Source of the DNA: Comamonadaceae bacterium | GTDB lineage: Bacteria; Pseudomonadota; Gammaproteobacteria; Burkholderiales; Burkholderiaceae_C | Reading direction: 5' to 3' | Assembly (NCBI GenBank): GCA_013297875.1 | Contig: JAAFIW010000018.1 | Location: forward strand, 27,609 to 91,608 | Length of the DNA stretch: 64,000 nt | Shown: piece after piece, positions 32,678 to 40,655 of the stretch | Position numbering within the stretch: the stretch's first letter is position 1 | Layout of the letters: every line of letters starts with the position of its first letter | Position numbers and translations under genes: made by a program | The notes under the pieces: model-generated | Database searches by the model: none | Told to the model about the DNA's origin: nothing | What the model saw: the letters and a program-made list of their open reading frames with translations, nothing else

Positions 32678-34606
32678 ATGAGCGAAGCGGCCGACCCATC
32701 CCACAGCCCCGCCCTGCTGGCCGAGGTCGCAGCCCTGCCCGCCATGCCCGGCGTGTACCGCTATTTCGACGCAGCGGGCCAGGTGCTCTACGTCGGCAAA
32801 GCGCGCGACCTGAAAAAGCGCGTTTCCAGCTACTTTCAAAAGAACCATGGCGGCACGCGCATTGGCCACATGGTGACCAAAATTGTGCGGATGGAGACCA
32901 CGGTGGTGCGCTCGGAGGCCGAGGCGCTGCTGCTGGAAAACAACCTCATCAAAACGCTGAACCCGCGCTTTAATATTCTGTTTCGCGATGACAAGAGTTA
33001 TCCGTATTTGAAGATGACGGGCTCGTTTCCTGCGCCAAACCATGTGCCAAACCAGGTGCCAAATAGCCCGCCAGCCCAGGTAGAAACTGCTGGAGCAGCT
33101 ACGAATTCAATAGCGGTTGCAGTGCCGATCCACTTCCCTCGGATGGCTTACTACCGCGGTGCTGTGGATAGAAAGCACCAATACTTCGGCCCCTACCCCA
33201 GCGCGTGGGCCGTCAAAGAAACCATTCAACTGCTGCAAAAAGCCTTTCGCCTGCGTACCTGTGAAGACACGGTGTTTTCCAACCGCACCCGGCCCTGTTT
33301 GCTCTACCAGATCAAGCGCTGCTCGGGCCCCTGCGTCAACTACATCAGCCCCGAGGCCTATGCGCACGATGTGGCCAACGCCGCCGCGTTTTTGCTGGGT
33401 GACACGCAGGCCGTGCTCGACGGCCTGCAGGCGCGCATGCTGCGCCATGCCGACCGGCTGGAGTTTGAGCAGGCCGCCGAGCTGCGCAACCAGATGGGGG
33501 CGCTGGCCAAGGTGTTGCACCAGCAAAGCATGGAAACGGGCTCCGACAAAGACGTGGACATATTGGCCGTGAAGCTGCAAGGCGGGCGCGCCTGTGTAAA
33601 CCTGGCCATGGTGCGCGGCGGCCGGCATCTGGGCGACCGCGCCTACTACCCCGTGCACGTGGACGACGCCACGGCCACCGACGTGTTGGAGGCCTTCATC
33701 GCGCAGCACTACATCGACCTGGTGGTGCCGCCGCAACTCATCACCAGCGAGGCGGTGGACGTGGAGCTGATCGAGGCGCTGTCGTCGCAACAGGGTGTGA
33801 AAGTCAGCGCGGTGCACAACCCGCGCGAGCAGCGGCGCATCTGGCTGGAGATGGCGCAGAAAAATGCCGGCATTCAACTGGCGCGGCTGCTGGCCGAGGA
33901 GGGCTCGCAACAGGCCCGCACCCGCGCGCTGGTGGAGGCGCTGGATTTGGCCCCTGAGTCCCTAGAAACATTCTGCATCGAGTGTTTCGACATCTCGCAC
34001 ACCGCGGGCGAGGCCACGCAGGCAAGCTGTGTCGTCTTTCTCGACCACAAAATGCAAAACGCCCAATACCGCCGCTACAACATCGAGGGCATCACCCCCG
34101 GCGACGACTACGCCGCCATGCGCCAGGTGCTGCTGCGCCGCTACGGCAAGGCCGAAACCATGCCTCACCTGGTACTGGTGGACGGCGGCAAAGGCCAGGT
34201 GAGCATGGCCCGTGAGGTGTTTGCCGAGTTGGGGCTTGATCTGGGCCTGATCGTGGGCGTGGAAAAAGGCGAGGGCCGCAAAGTGGGCCTTGAGGAGCTG
34301 GTGTTTGCCGACGGCCGGGCCAAGGTGTCACTGGCCCCCGACTCGGCCGCGCTGATGCTGGTGGCCCAGATTCGCGACGAGGCGCACCGCTTTGCCATCA
34401 CCGGCATGCGCGCCAAGCGCGCCAAGGTGCGCACCGGCAGCAGCAAACTCGAAGACATACCCGGCATCGGCCCCAAGCGCCGCGCTAAACTTTTGCAGCG
34501 CTTTGGCGGCATACGCGGCGTGGCCAACGCCGGGGCAGACGACATTGCCACCGTGGACGGCATTTCAAAGGAACTGGCAGAGGAGATTTACCGTGCCTTG
34601 CATTAG
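32678..34606 (+). CDS. uvrC: Excinuclease ABC subunit C, with in-frame repeat
   Basis: At 642 residues it is about 30 longer than usual for UvrC. The N-terminal GIY-YIG nuclease has [20 protein letters not shown] and [20 protein letters not shown]; the UVR motif includes [16 protein letters not shown]; the C-terminal nuclease has [16 protein letters not shown] and [12 protein letters not shown]; two HhH motifs end the protein ([20 protein letters not shown]). UvrC makes both incisions in nucleotide excision repair. The extra residues (about 121-148, between [10 protein letters not shown] and [10 protein letters not shown]) are encoded by the dispersed repeat. No frame is broken. Confidence 0.96.
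   Translation: MSEAADPSHSPALLAEVAALPAMPGVYRYFDAAGQVLYVGKARDLKKRVSSYFQKNHGGTRIGHMVTKIVRMETTVVRSEAEALLLENNLIKTLNPRFNILFRDDKSYPYLKMTGSFPAPNHVPNQVPNSPPAQVETAGAATNSIAVAVPIHFPRMAYYRGAVDRKHQYFGPYPSAWAVKETIQLLQKAFRLRTCEDTVFSNRTRPCLLYQIKRCSGPCVNYISPEAYAHDVANAAAFLLGDTQAVLDGLQARMLRHADRLEFEQAAELRNQMGALAKVLHQQSMETGSDKDVDILAVKLQGGRACVNLAMVRGGRHLGDRAYYPVHVDDATATDVLEAFIAQHYIDLVVPPQLITSEAVDVELIEALSSQQGVKVSAVHNPREQRRIWLEMAQKNAGIQLARLLAEEGSQQARTRALVEALDLAPESLETFCIECFDISHTAGEATQASCVVFLDHKMQNAQYRRYNIEGITPGDDYAAMRQVLLRRYGKAETMPHLVLVDGGKGQVSMAREVFAELGLDLGLIVGVEKGEGRKVGLEELVFADGRAKVSLAPDSAALMLVAQIRDEAHRFAITGMRAKRAKVRTGSSKLEDIPGIGPKRRAKLLQRFGGIRGVANAGADDIATVDGISKELAEEIYRALH
33040..33120 (-). repeat. Dispersed repeat, in-frame in uvrC
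   Basis: Plus strand: GCCAAATAGCCCGCCAGCCC, AGGTAGAAACTGCTGGAGCA, GCTACGAATTCAATAGC. It matches the reverse complement of the consensus and adds the extra residues in UvrC. Confidence 0.85.
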
Positions 34607-35096
34607 ATTTTTGTGTGTTTCCATCGTCGTGGCTGGCTTGGCCGCCTGCGCCAGCAGCCCTATGCCGCCTGACCCGGCGGTGCAAACCACGGTGCGCACC
34701 GTACCCCCCGGCACGCCACCGGCATGGGGTGCCGCGCCGCCAGCCCCCAGCCCTGGCATGGCCCGCAACTGGGCCGAATACCGCCTGCAAGCCGCCCTTC
34801 GCATCACCCAGACCAGCCCCGGCGAAACCTACAGCGGCGAGGTGCCTGAGCCGCTGCAGTCCATACCCGTGCTGCAGATTCAATTGAACCGCGACGGCTC
34901 CATCAAACACATCGAGGTGCTGCGCGTACCCACCAACAAACCTGAAACCATCGACATGGCCATCCGCGCCATCCGCCGCGCCGCCCCCTTCGGCTCGGTG
35001 GCGCATTTGCCGCAGCCCTGGCAGTTCAACGAGACTTTTTTATACGACTACGACTTCAAGTTCCAGCTGCGCACGATTGCTGAGCAGGATGGGTGA
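34593..35096 (+). CDS. Small lipoprotein with TonB-C-like domain, GTG start
   Basis: The 167-residue product begins at GTG 34593, seven bases after GAGGAG, and overlaps the end of uvrC by 14 bases. A signal with a lipobox (VVAGLAAC) is followed by a Pro-rich linker and a domain ([34 protein letters not shown]) similar to TonB C-terminal folds. A periplasmic or membrane-anchored role is likely; the function is unknown. The last 36 bases are repeated imperfectly at 35810-35845. Confidence 0.75.
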   Translation: MPCIRFLCVSIVVAGLAACASSPMPPDPAVQTTVRTVPPGTPPAWGAAPPAPSPGMARNWAEYRLQAALRITQTSPGETYSGEVPEPLQSIPVLQIQLNRDGSIKHIEVLRVPTNKPETIDMAIRAIRRAAPFGSVAHLPQPWQFNETFLYDYDFKFQLRTIAEQDG

Positions 35097-35120
35097 GCTG
35101 GCGTGGTCAGTGGTTTTGAG

Positions 35121-35190
35121 TTTTGAAGCCAAAACAGCCACACGCCCATGTGTTTATTGCTCAAGCAGCTATCAATATCGTAGTGTCCAA
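35121..35190 (-). repeat. AGCTGCTTGAGCA dispersed repeat, intergenic
   Basis: Plus strand: TTTTGAAGCCAAAACAGCCA, CACGCCCATGTGTTTATTGC, TCAAGCAGCTATCAATATCG, a full copy in reverse orientation just after the lipoprotein gene. Confidence 0.9.
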
Positions 35191-35281
35191 ATTGCTCGGC
35201 GCGGTACAAGGCGGCGGGCTGGCACGCAGCAAGCGCCAGACAGCGCCAATCTGCTGCTGTGTGTCTGTGATGAGCAACCAG

Positions 35282-35773
35282 TTAGACGGCAACACGGCCA
35301 CCGCCCCGCTTTACTTTTTCGAGAATGTACGCGCGCATCTCATCCGAGAGGCTCTCAAGCGGAATCGTTACGAATTGCGCCTTGGAAAAGAGCAGGAGCC
35401 AGAAGCCTTGGAAGACCCAAACCTCCTTAATTGCATCCCACTTCAGCGTTGAGCTGCCTTGACCTGAGGCGAGGGTGAATGACTCCTCGTCTGCTACGAA
35501 AGTCGCGACGGAATCCTTCAGGTCACGAAACTTCGCCATGGAGTTGCGGTAGTGTGCCCAGTAAACCAAGATTGGCATTCCGATGGCTATGAGAGCAGCT
35601 CCCGCCAATAGCCCCACGTACCACGAGCGATCGCCGCTGGCGACCTGAATGGCGAAAAGGACGCAGATCAACAGAACACTGATGAGCACACCCACACCCA
35701 GCGAGCGTCGCCAATAGGACTGCACGGCACGGTTCACCAGGCGCTCAGAGTACTTGAGAGTGGCGCTATGCAT
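35282..35773 (-). CDS. YcxB-like small membrane protein in a cassette-like setting
   Basis: The 163-residue protein has two membrane segments (about residues 27-47 and 53-74) and a C-terminal YcxB-like domain (DLKDSVATFVADEESFTLAS, IKEVWVFQGFWLLLFSKAQF). The function is unknown. Its stop codon is inside GTCTAAC and its ATG lies seven bases after CGTTAGGC, the core patterns (RYYYAAC and GTTRRRY) of integron attC sites; stops inside the first box and tightly packed starts are typical of gene cassettes. The flanking lipoprotein 3' end is duplicated on the other side. No integrase is in the window. Confidence 0.7.
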   Translation of the reverse strand: MHSATLKYSERLVNRAVQSYWRRSLGVGVLISVLLICVLFAIQVASGDRSWYVGLLAGAALIAIGMPILVYWAHYRNSMAKFRDLKDSVATFVADEESFTLASGQGSSTLKWDAIKEVWVFQGFWLLLFSKAQFVTIPLESLSDEMRAYILEKVKRGGGRVAV

Positions 35774-35863
35774 TGCCGCCTAACGACAAGCGTTGATCTG
35801 CCGCGCCCACCAGCTGCGCACGATTGCAAAGCAGGATGGGCAAGCGACCGCCCCAGGCGATCG

Positions 35864-36271
35864 TCAAGCGGTTGTCTCGGGGTTCATGACGCTGGCGATC
35901 AAGCCGTAAACAGAGGCCCAGGCCTGCTGGGTCTCTGGCGTGAAGGCGGGGCCCAGGCCTTGTTCCAGCGTTTTCAGAAGTGATGCGCCAACGGTGTCGT
36001 AATGCGCCGCAACAACCCCGTAGCCTGCATGGCGCTGCCCCAGCTGCTGCAAAACCGGCACCAGAGACCCCAGGTCATTGAGTTTGCCAACGGCGGCGCT
36101 GATCATTTGCATCAACTTGGCGGCCTGTTGCGCCATGTCGCCCTTGAACAGTGCCTTCAGGCTCGGATCTGCCTCAAAAAGGTTCGTATAAAACAAGGTG
36201 CCTGCTGTGGCTGAAATGGGGAGAACCTTGGCCCATGATTCCTGAACGAGGGTGATGGTCTGTTGTTCCAT
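35864..36271 (-). CDS. Single-domain globin (bacterial hemoglobin type)
   Basis: The 135-residue protein has the globin pattern TLVQESWAKVLPISATAGTL, FYTNLFEADPSLKALF, a distal-side Gln/Leu region (MQMISAAVGKL) and the proximal His in LGQRHAGYGV. It lacks the reductase domain of flavohemoglobins. Related proteins bind oxygen or detoxify nitric oxide. The start at 36271 fits the family; an extension to 36310 is unlikely. No operon partner is visible. Confidence 0.9.
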   Translation of the reverse strand: MEQQTITLVQESWAKVLPISATAGTLFYTNLFEADPSLKALFKGDMAQQAAKLMQMISAAVGKLNDLGSLVPVLQQLGQRHAGYGVVAAHYDTVGASLLKTLEQGLGPAFTPETQQAWASVYGLIASVMNPETTA

Positions 36272-36355
36272 ATGGGCTTTCTGTGGTTGGGTGACGATGG
36301 GAAATTGCAAGAAGTGGGCCGATGGGCGGGCACAGGCGCATGCGCAAGCTCAACG

Positions 36356-36814
36356 CTAGCCTTGAACCCCGGTTGGGCTTGACGGTGTCGAATTGGTGCC
36401 GCTGGGCGGTGGGCTATCGCGAAATGGTGCGCGAGCGAGGATCCGCACGATCTCGCTGGCTCGGCACCTTGCGTAAAACGGGTTCAGTGTTCCAAGCAAC
36501 TCCAGTTGCTTGGCAAAGGCCAGGCGGCGGCAGTCCTGACCTGAGATTCGATTCTTGAGTTCGTAGGCGAATGCCAACTGGTGACTGACGTCTGCAAACA
36601 CCCAGTACAGCAGCTCGTCGATGTCCCCTGTGCTGAAGCGCGACAACTCCTGCCCACGCTCAACCACCACATAGCCATAGGTTTCATGTTTGCATTCGAT
36701 GTGCGACCTGGCACTGTCGTCGGAAACGCCGTAAGTTGGGAGCGCCCACTCCTCGGCGTGAATTTGGCTCGCCATCTGCGAAACACGGGCCTTGATTTCG
36801 CTCAAGGAAAGCAT
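36356..36814 (-). CDS. Imm63-family immunity-like protein
   Basis: The 152-residue product resembles Imm63: YVVVERGQELSRFSTGDIDE, LLYWVFADVSHQLAFAYEL and ISGQDCRRLAFAKQLELLG. Imm63 proteins protect cells against polymorphic or contact-dependent toxins. No toxin gene is adjacent, so it may be an orphan immunity gene kept to resist relatives. The start at 36814 (MLSLSEIKARV) is favoured over 36925. GTTGAGC just after its TAG matches the attC core rule, but one box alone is weak. Confidence 0.7.
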   Translation of the reverse strand: MLSLSEIKARVSQMASQIHAEEWALPTYGVSDDSARSHIECKHETYGYVVVERGQELSRFSTGDIDELLYWVFADVSHQLAFAYELKNRISGQDCRRLAFAKQLELLGTLNPFYARCRASEIVRILARAPFRDSPPPSGTNSTPSSPTGVQG

Positions 36815-36906
36815 GGCGTGCGTGTTTCGGCCTTTGCCATCCGGCGGTTTGGCCGTGTGTCCAGTGACTGCTGCAGGCGCATTTGAGCGCATGGCGAACG
36901 GGAAGC

Positions 36907-37263
36907 TCACCAGAGTTTCCACCACGGTTGAGTCGAACCGGCAGACCCGGGCTGCGCCAATGACGGCAGCGGGTTGCTCAGGTAAATGGTGTGCTCTTTT
37001 TCATCGGCTGGGTGCCAGCCAGTTTTCAACTGAGTGTCCAGGTACTCCATGGCAGTGTGAGACTGATAGGCCTCATCTTTGCGCGTTGCACGCGTTGCCT
37101 CGTCAGCCAGTAGCGCTCTCACGCGAACGAAATAGGTCTTATCACCCTGAGTCATTTCAACTACCCAATCCACGCCAGGGCGGCTGCTGCCATTGGCTTC
37201 CTTGAAATGCGCTGAAAGCCCATTCTTGACACGCATCTGCCATGGGGTTTGAGACGCGCTCAT
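36907..37263 (-). CDS. Unknown small protein upstream of Imm63 gene
   Basis: I do not recognise this 118-residue soluble protein. It contains VDWVVEMTQGDKTYFVRVRA, an acidic/basic helix around ADEATRATRKDEAYQSHTAM, and a Trp-rich end (TQPWWKLW). It has no signal peptide or membrane span. It precedes the Imm63 gene on the same strand with about 90 bases between, so it might be part of the same acquired unit. The 230 bases upstream hold only a dispersed repeat. Confidence 0.5.
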   Translation of the reverse strand: MSASQTPWQMRVKNGLSAHFKEANGSSRPGVDWVVEMTQGDKTYFVRVRALLADEATRATRKDEAYQSHTAMEYLDTQLKTGWHPADEKEHTIYLSNPLPSLAQPGSAGSTQPWWKLW

Positions 37264-37426
37264 CTCCGGTTACCCAAGTTTGCTGGCGCGGTGCCATTGC
37301 CCGTCCAGGTCATGCCCTGCTTGTTCATCGTGATTCCGATCAAAAAAGATTTCAGTAGGTAAAAAACTGCACCGACTGCCGGCTATCTCAGAGCTTGGGT
37401 CAACGGTTTTAGCGAAGAAATTGCCT

Positions 37427-37472
37427 CTAGCCCATGTGAATACTGCCCAAGCAGCTATTATTTTGAGAGCAT
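37427..37472 (-). repeat. Dispersed repeat, intergenic
   Basis: Plus strand CTCTAGCCCATGTGAATACT, GCCCAAGCAGCTATTATTTT; one change in the core. Confidence 0.8.
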
Positions 37473-37495
37473 ATCGGGTCGCCCCAGGTGGAAGC

Positions 37496-40348
37496 TCAAT
37501 ACAGATAAACCGCACCGGCTTGCGCTGTCGAGTTGTCGCCCTGGTTGCCACCCACGCCTGTGGCGTTGCTGGCTTCCCCATAAGCGCCTACGGCCATGGT
37601 GCTGCCGTCAGCCGACAAGGCCACGTTCCAGCCGAAGAAGTCGCCAAACCCGGTGTTGCTGGCCTTCACATAGGCCTGCTGACTCCAGGTGCCAACGCTG
37701 CGGGTGAACACATAGACCGCGCCGGGGCCATTGAGCGAGCTATCGAGTTGGTTGCCGCCCACGCCGGTGGCGTTGCTGCGTTCCAGAATCGCTCCCACGG
37801 CCAGCGTGTTGCCGTCGCCTGACAGGGCCAGACTCCAGCCGAACCGGTAGCCCGCCCCGGTGTTGCTGGCTTTTACATAGGCCTGCTGGCTCCAGGTAGC
37901 GGCGCTGCGAGTGAACACATAGACAGCACCGGCATCGGTCGTCGAGTTGTCTGCCTGGTTGCCGCCCACACCGGTGGCGTTGCTGTCTTCGAAATATGCG
38001 CCCACGGCCAGGGTATTGCCGTCGGCAGACAGGGCCAGGCTGCCACCGAATGTGTCGTTTGCCTCGGGGTTGCTGGCCTTCAGATAGGCCTGCTGGCTCC
38101 AGACGCTGGCGCTACGGGTAAAGACGTAGGCCGCACCGGCGTTGGCCACCGAGTTATCGGCCTGGTTGCCATTCACGCCGGTGGCGTTGCTGTCTTCAAG
38201 TAGTGCGCCCACGGCCAGAGTGTTGCCATCGCCCGACAGGGCCAGACTGGAGCCAAAACCGTCGCCTACCTGAGGGTTGCTGGCCTTCACATAGGCTTGC
38301 TGGCTCCAGGTGCCGAAGCTGTGGGTGAAGACATAGACCGCACCGGCACCGCCAGCCGAGTTGTTGCCCTGGTTGCCACCCACACCGGTGGCGTTGCTGT
38401 CCTCAAAAAACGCTCCCACGGCCAGAGTGGTGCCGTCGCCTGACAACGCCACGCTGTAGCCGAACTGGTCGTTTGCCTCGGTGTTGCTGGCCTTCACATA
38501 GGCCTGCTGGCTCCAGGTGGCGGCGCTGCGGGTGAAGACGTAGGCCGCACCGGCGTTAGCAGCCGAGTTATCGGCCTGGTTGCCACCCACGCCGGTGGCA
38601 TTGCTGGATTCCTGATTCGCTCCAACGGCCAGGGTGTTCCCGTCGTCCGACAAGGCTACTTTCCAGCCGAACTGGTCGCCGGCCCCGGTGTTGCTGGCCT
38701 TCACATAGGCCTGTTGGCTCCAGATGCCAGCGTTGCGGGTGTAGATGTAGACCGCACCGGCATCGGCAGCTGAGTTATCAAGCGGGTTGCCGTTGATGCC
38801 CGTGGCGTTGCTGGCCTCCTGATTCGCTCCTACGGCAAGGGTGCTGCCGTCGCCCGACAACGCGACGGCACGGCCAAAAAAGTCACTTGCACCGGTGTTG
38901 CTGGCCTTGAAGTAGCCGATGGCCGCTGTCAGATTCGGCGTGACGGTGCTGGAGTAGGCGCTACAACCCGCAGCATTGCAGGCACGCAGCCGGTACTTGG
39001 CATTGAGCCGCTGGTGCAGCAGCTGGGGTGCCAGGCTGTGCGTGGTGCTGGTGGTGGTAATGCTGGCGTTCGCCGTGGCCTCGGGCAGCGCGCCCGCGCC
39101 ATCCGGGTCTTCTGCCAGCTCGTAGCGGGTGGCCGTGGCGCTGGCACTCCAGGTGAAGGCATAGCTTTTGACGACGTAGCTGACCGCCAGGTTGGTGGGT
39201 GCTGGGGGCGAGCTGGGGTTGCACACATAGTTGGTGGTGTTGACCTCCCCCGGTGCCAAGGTGCCGTTACTGTCGGCATCGACCCCGGATTCGATTTTGA
39301 TGCCACCGTTATTGCAATTGGCACCCGCTGGCTCAATGCTGCTGCGGATCAGGCTGCTCAGACCCGTTGTGCCGGTTGCACCGGTCAGACCGGTTGCGCC
39401 CGTGGCTCCGATCGCGCCGATTGCACCGTTGGTGCCATTCGTGCCATTGGTGCCCGCCGCACCGTTGGTGCCATTGGTGCCGTTGCTACCCGTAGCACCC
39501 GGCGCGCCGTTGCAGGTGTATTGGGTGGTGATGACCTCGGCGGCGTCCAGAACCGTGTTGGCGTTGGTATCCAGGCCCGAGCTGACGCGGTTGCCGCCAT
39601 AGGCGCAAATGGCCCCGGCTGGCTCGGCCACGATGGCCAGCAGCGTGCTGATGCCGGCCGGGCCGGTAGCGCCTGTAGCGCCAGTCAGGCCTGTGGTGCC
39701 AGTCGCACCTGTCGCACCTGTAGTACCCACCGTACCGGTTGCGCCAACTGAACCAGCAGCCCCCGTAGCACCACCTGCCCCTGTTGCCCCTGTTGCCCCG
39801 GTACCGCCGGTGCCTGCGGGCGGGCTGCACACATAGGAACTGGATGTGACTTCGCTGTTATCCAGCACGGCGTTGGCGTTGCTGTCGTTGCCCACGCTGA
39901 TTTGGTAGCCCCCATTGGCGCAGTTGCTGCCCGCTGGCTCGGTCTTGGCACGAACCAAGGTGGCGACAGGGGCGGTGGCTGCGCCGGCATTGGTGCCATT
40001 TGCGCCATTGGTGCCGTTTGCACCGCTCGTGCCGTTGGTGCCGTTCGTTCCACTCGTGCCGTTGGTGCCGTTGCACACCTGTTGGGTGCTGGTGATCTCG
40101 GCCTCGTCCAGCGCGCCGTTGGCGTTGCTGTCCAGGCCCGAATCAATTCGGGCACCACCCGTCGGACAAACGGCGCTACTGGCCGGGCTGACCTTGATCT
40201 GTGGCACCTGGGCGGGCGGCGTCACGGCAACCGTCTGCGGTGGGGTGCCCACTGTTTGCACCGCCTGCGGGGTGTCACCACCGCCACCACAGGCGCTCAA
40301 CACCAGCGAGCCAGACAGCAGCCAGGCCAGCCAGGTGCGGGAGGGTTT
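37496..40348 (-). CDS. Large surface lipoprotein: collagen-like segments plus seven-repeat FG-GAP propeller
   Basis: The 950-residue protein has a lipoprotein signal (LLSGSLVLSACGGGG). Residues about 50-400 alternate four modules with a Ca-binding-like loop (GLDSNANGALDEAEI, GNDSNANAVLDNSEV, GLDTNANTVLDAAEV, GVDADSNGTLAPGEV) and Gly-X-X runs rich in GTN, GAT and GPA resembling collagen. A fibronectin-III-like part (NLAVSYVVKSYAFTWSASAT) follows. The C-terminus is seven near-identical repeats of about 69 residues (FGWSLALSGDGNTLAVGA, VYVFTRSAATWSQQAYVKAS), which would close a seven-bladed propeller. It is probably an adhesin or matrix-binding protein; the ligand is unknown. The start at 40348 gives the proper signal peptide. 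Confidence 0.85.
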   Translation of the reverse strand, partial: KPSRTWLAWLLSGSLVLSACGGGGDTPQAVQTVGTPPQTVAVTPPAQVPQIKVSPASSAVCPTGGARIDSGLDSNANGALDEAEITSTQQVCNGTNGTSGTNGTNGTSGANGTNGANGTNAGAATAPVATLVRAKTEPAGSNCANGGYQISVGNDSNANAVLDNSEVTSSSYVCSPPAGTGGTGATGATGAGGATGAAGSVGATGTVGTTGATGATGTTGLTGATGATGPAGISTLLAIVAEPAGAICAYGGNRVSSGLDTNANTVLDAAEVITTQYTCNGAPGATGSNGTNGTNGAAGTNGTNGTNGAIGAIGATGATGLTGATGTTGLSSLIRSSIEPAGANCNNGGIKIESGVDADSNGTLAPGEVNTTNYVCNPSSPPAPTNLAVSYVVKSYAFTWSASATATRYELAEDPDGAGALPEATANASITTTSTTHSLAPQLLHQRLNAKYRLRACNAAGCSAYSSTVTPNLTAAIGYFKASNTGASDFFGRAVALSGDGSTLAVGANQEASNATGINGNPLDNSAADAGAVYIYTRNAGIWSQQAYVKASNTGAGDQFGWKVALSDDGNTLAVGANQESSNATGVGGNQADNSAANAGAAYVFTRSAATWSQQAYVKASNTEANDQFGYSVALSGDGTTLAVGAFFEDSNATGVGGNQGNNSAGGAGAVYVFTHSFGTWSQQAYVKASNPQVGDGFGSSLALSGDGNTLAVGALLEDSNATGVNGNQADNSVANAGAAYVFTRSASVWSQQAYLKASNPEANDTFGGSLALSADGNTLAVGAYFEDSNATGVGGNQADNSTTDAGAVYVFTRSAATWSQQAYVKASNTGAGYRFGWSLALSGDGNTLAVGAILERSNATGVGGNQLDSSLNGPGAVYVFTRSVGTWSQQAYVKASNTGFGDFFGWNVALSADGSTMAVGAYGEASNATGVGGNQGDNSTAQAGAVYLY

Positions 40349-40452
40349 CATGGTGATGGCACGAGTATTTTTCACGACGCTTCCTTAAACGAAAAACCAA
40401 GCCGATGCACGGCAGCGGCACAGTGTCTAAGGGTCAGCACCTTTGCGATAGA

Positions 40453-40463
40453 GCCAAAGGTCA
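40453..40463 (-). promoter_or_regulatory. Shared upstream motif GCCAAAGGTCA (copy 1)
   Basis: This 11-base sequence lies 115 bases upstream of the propeller lipoprotein start. The identical sequence lies 118 bases upstream of the next secreted-protein gene (42518-42528), and TTTGCG precedes both at similar distance. It may be a binding site for a common regulator. Confidence 0.45.
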
Positions 40464-40499
40464 TAGTCGTTGCTGAAAGATTTTGGAGAGGTTTCTTAA

Positions 40500-40523
40500 C
40501 CCGCATATTTCACCGGGACCGCC
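40500..40523. mobile_element. Lone MITE end
   Basis: CCCGCATATTTCACCGGGAC followed by CGCC matches the left end of the MITEs at 11188 and 46268 with one change, but no interior or right end follows. It is a remnant in the gap between the two surface-protein genes. Confidence 0.7.
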
Positions 40524-40553
40524 AGCGGCGCAGCAAGGTGCAGCCATAGGCGC

Positions 40554-40587
40554 AGAAAAAAAAAAGGCGGGGATTGCTCCCCGCCTT
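40554..40587 (-). terminator. Rho-independent terminator of the secreted-protein gene
   Basis: On the minus strand AAGGCGGGG, a six-base loop and CCCCGCCTT form a perfect nine-pair stem followed by about ten T residues. It sits 69 bases after the stop of the gene at 40656-42410. Confidence 0.92.
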
Positions 40588-40655
40588 ATTAAGCTTCACT
40601 ATTCAACTAACTTTTTTCACTAACCTTCAAACCAACCAACCAACCAAATCATCCA

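Noticed and set aside
37348..37391. Similarity of TTCAGTAGGTAAAAAACTGC with 42433-42475
   Set aside because: About three quarters identical over 43 bases, but it is upstream of unrelated genes and too weak to call a repeat family or regulatory site.
37560..38920. Regular about 207-base DNA repeats that could suggest a CRISPR or satellite array
   Set aside because: They are in-frame coding repeats (propeller blades) of the large lipoprotein.
39360..40080. Dense short tandem repeats
   Set aside because: They encode collagen-like Gly-X-X runs in frame, not a non-coding microsatellite.
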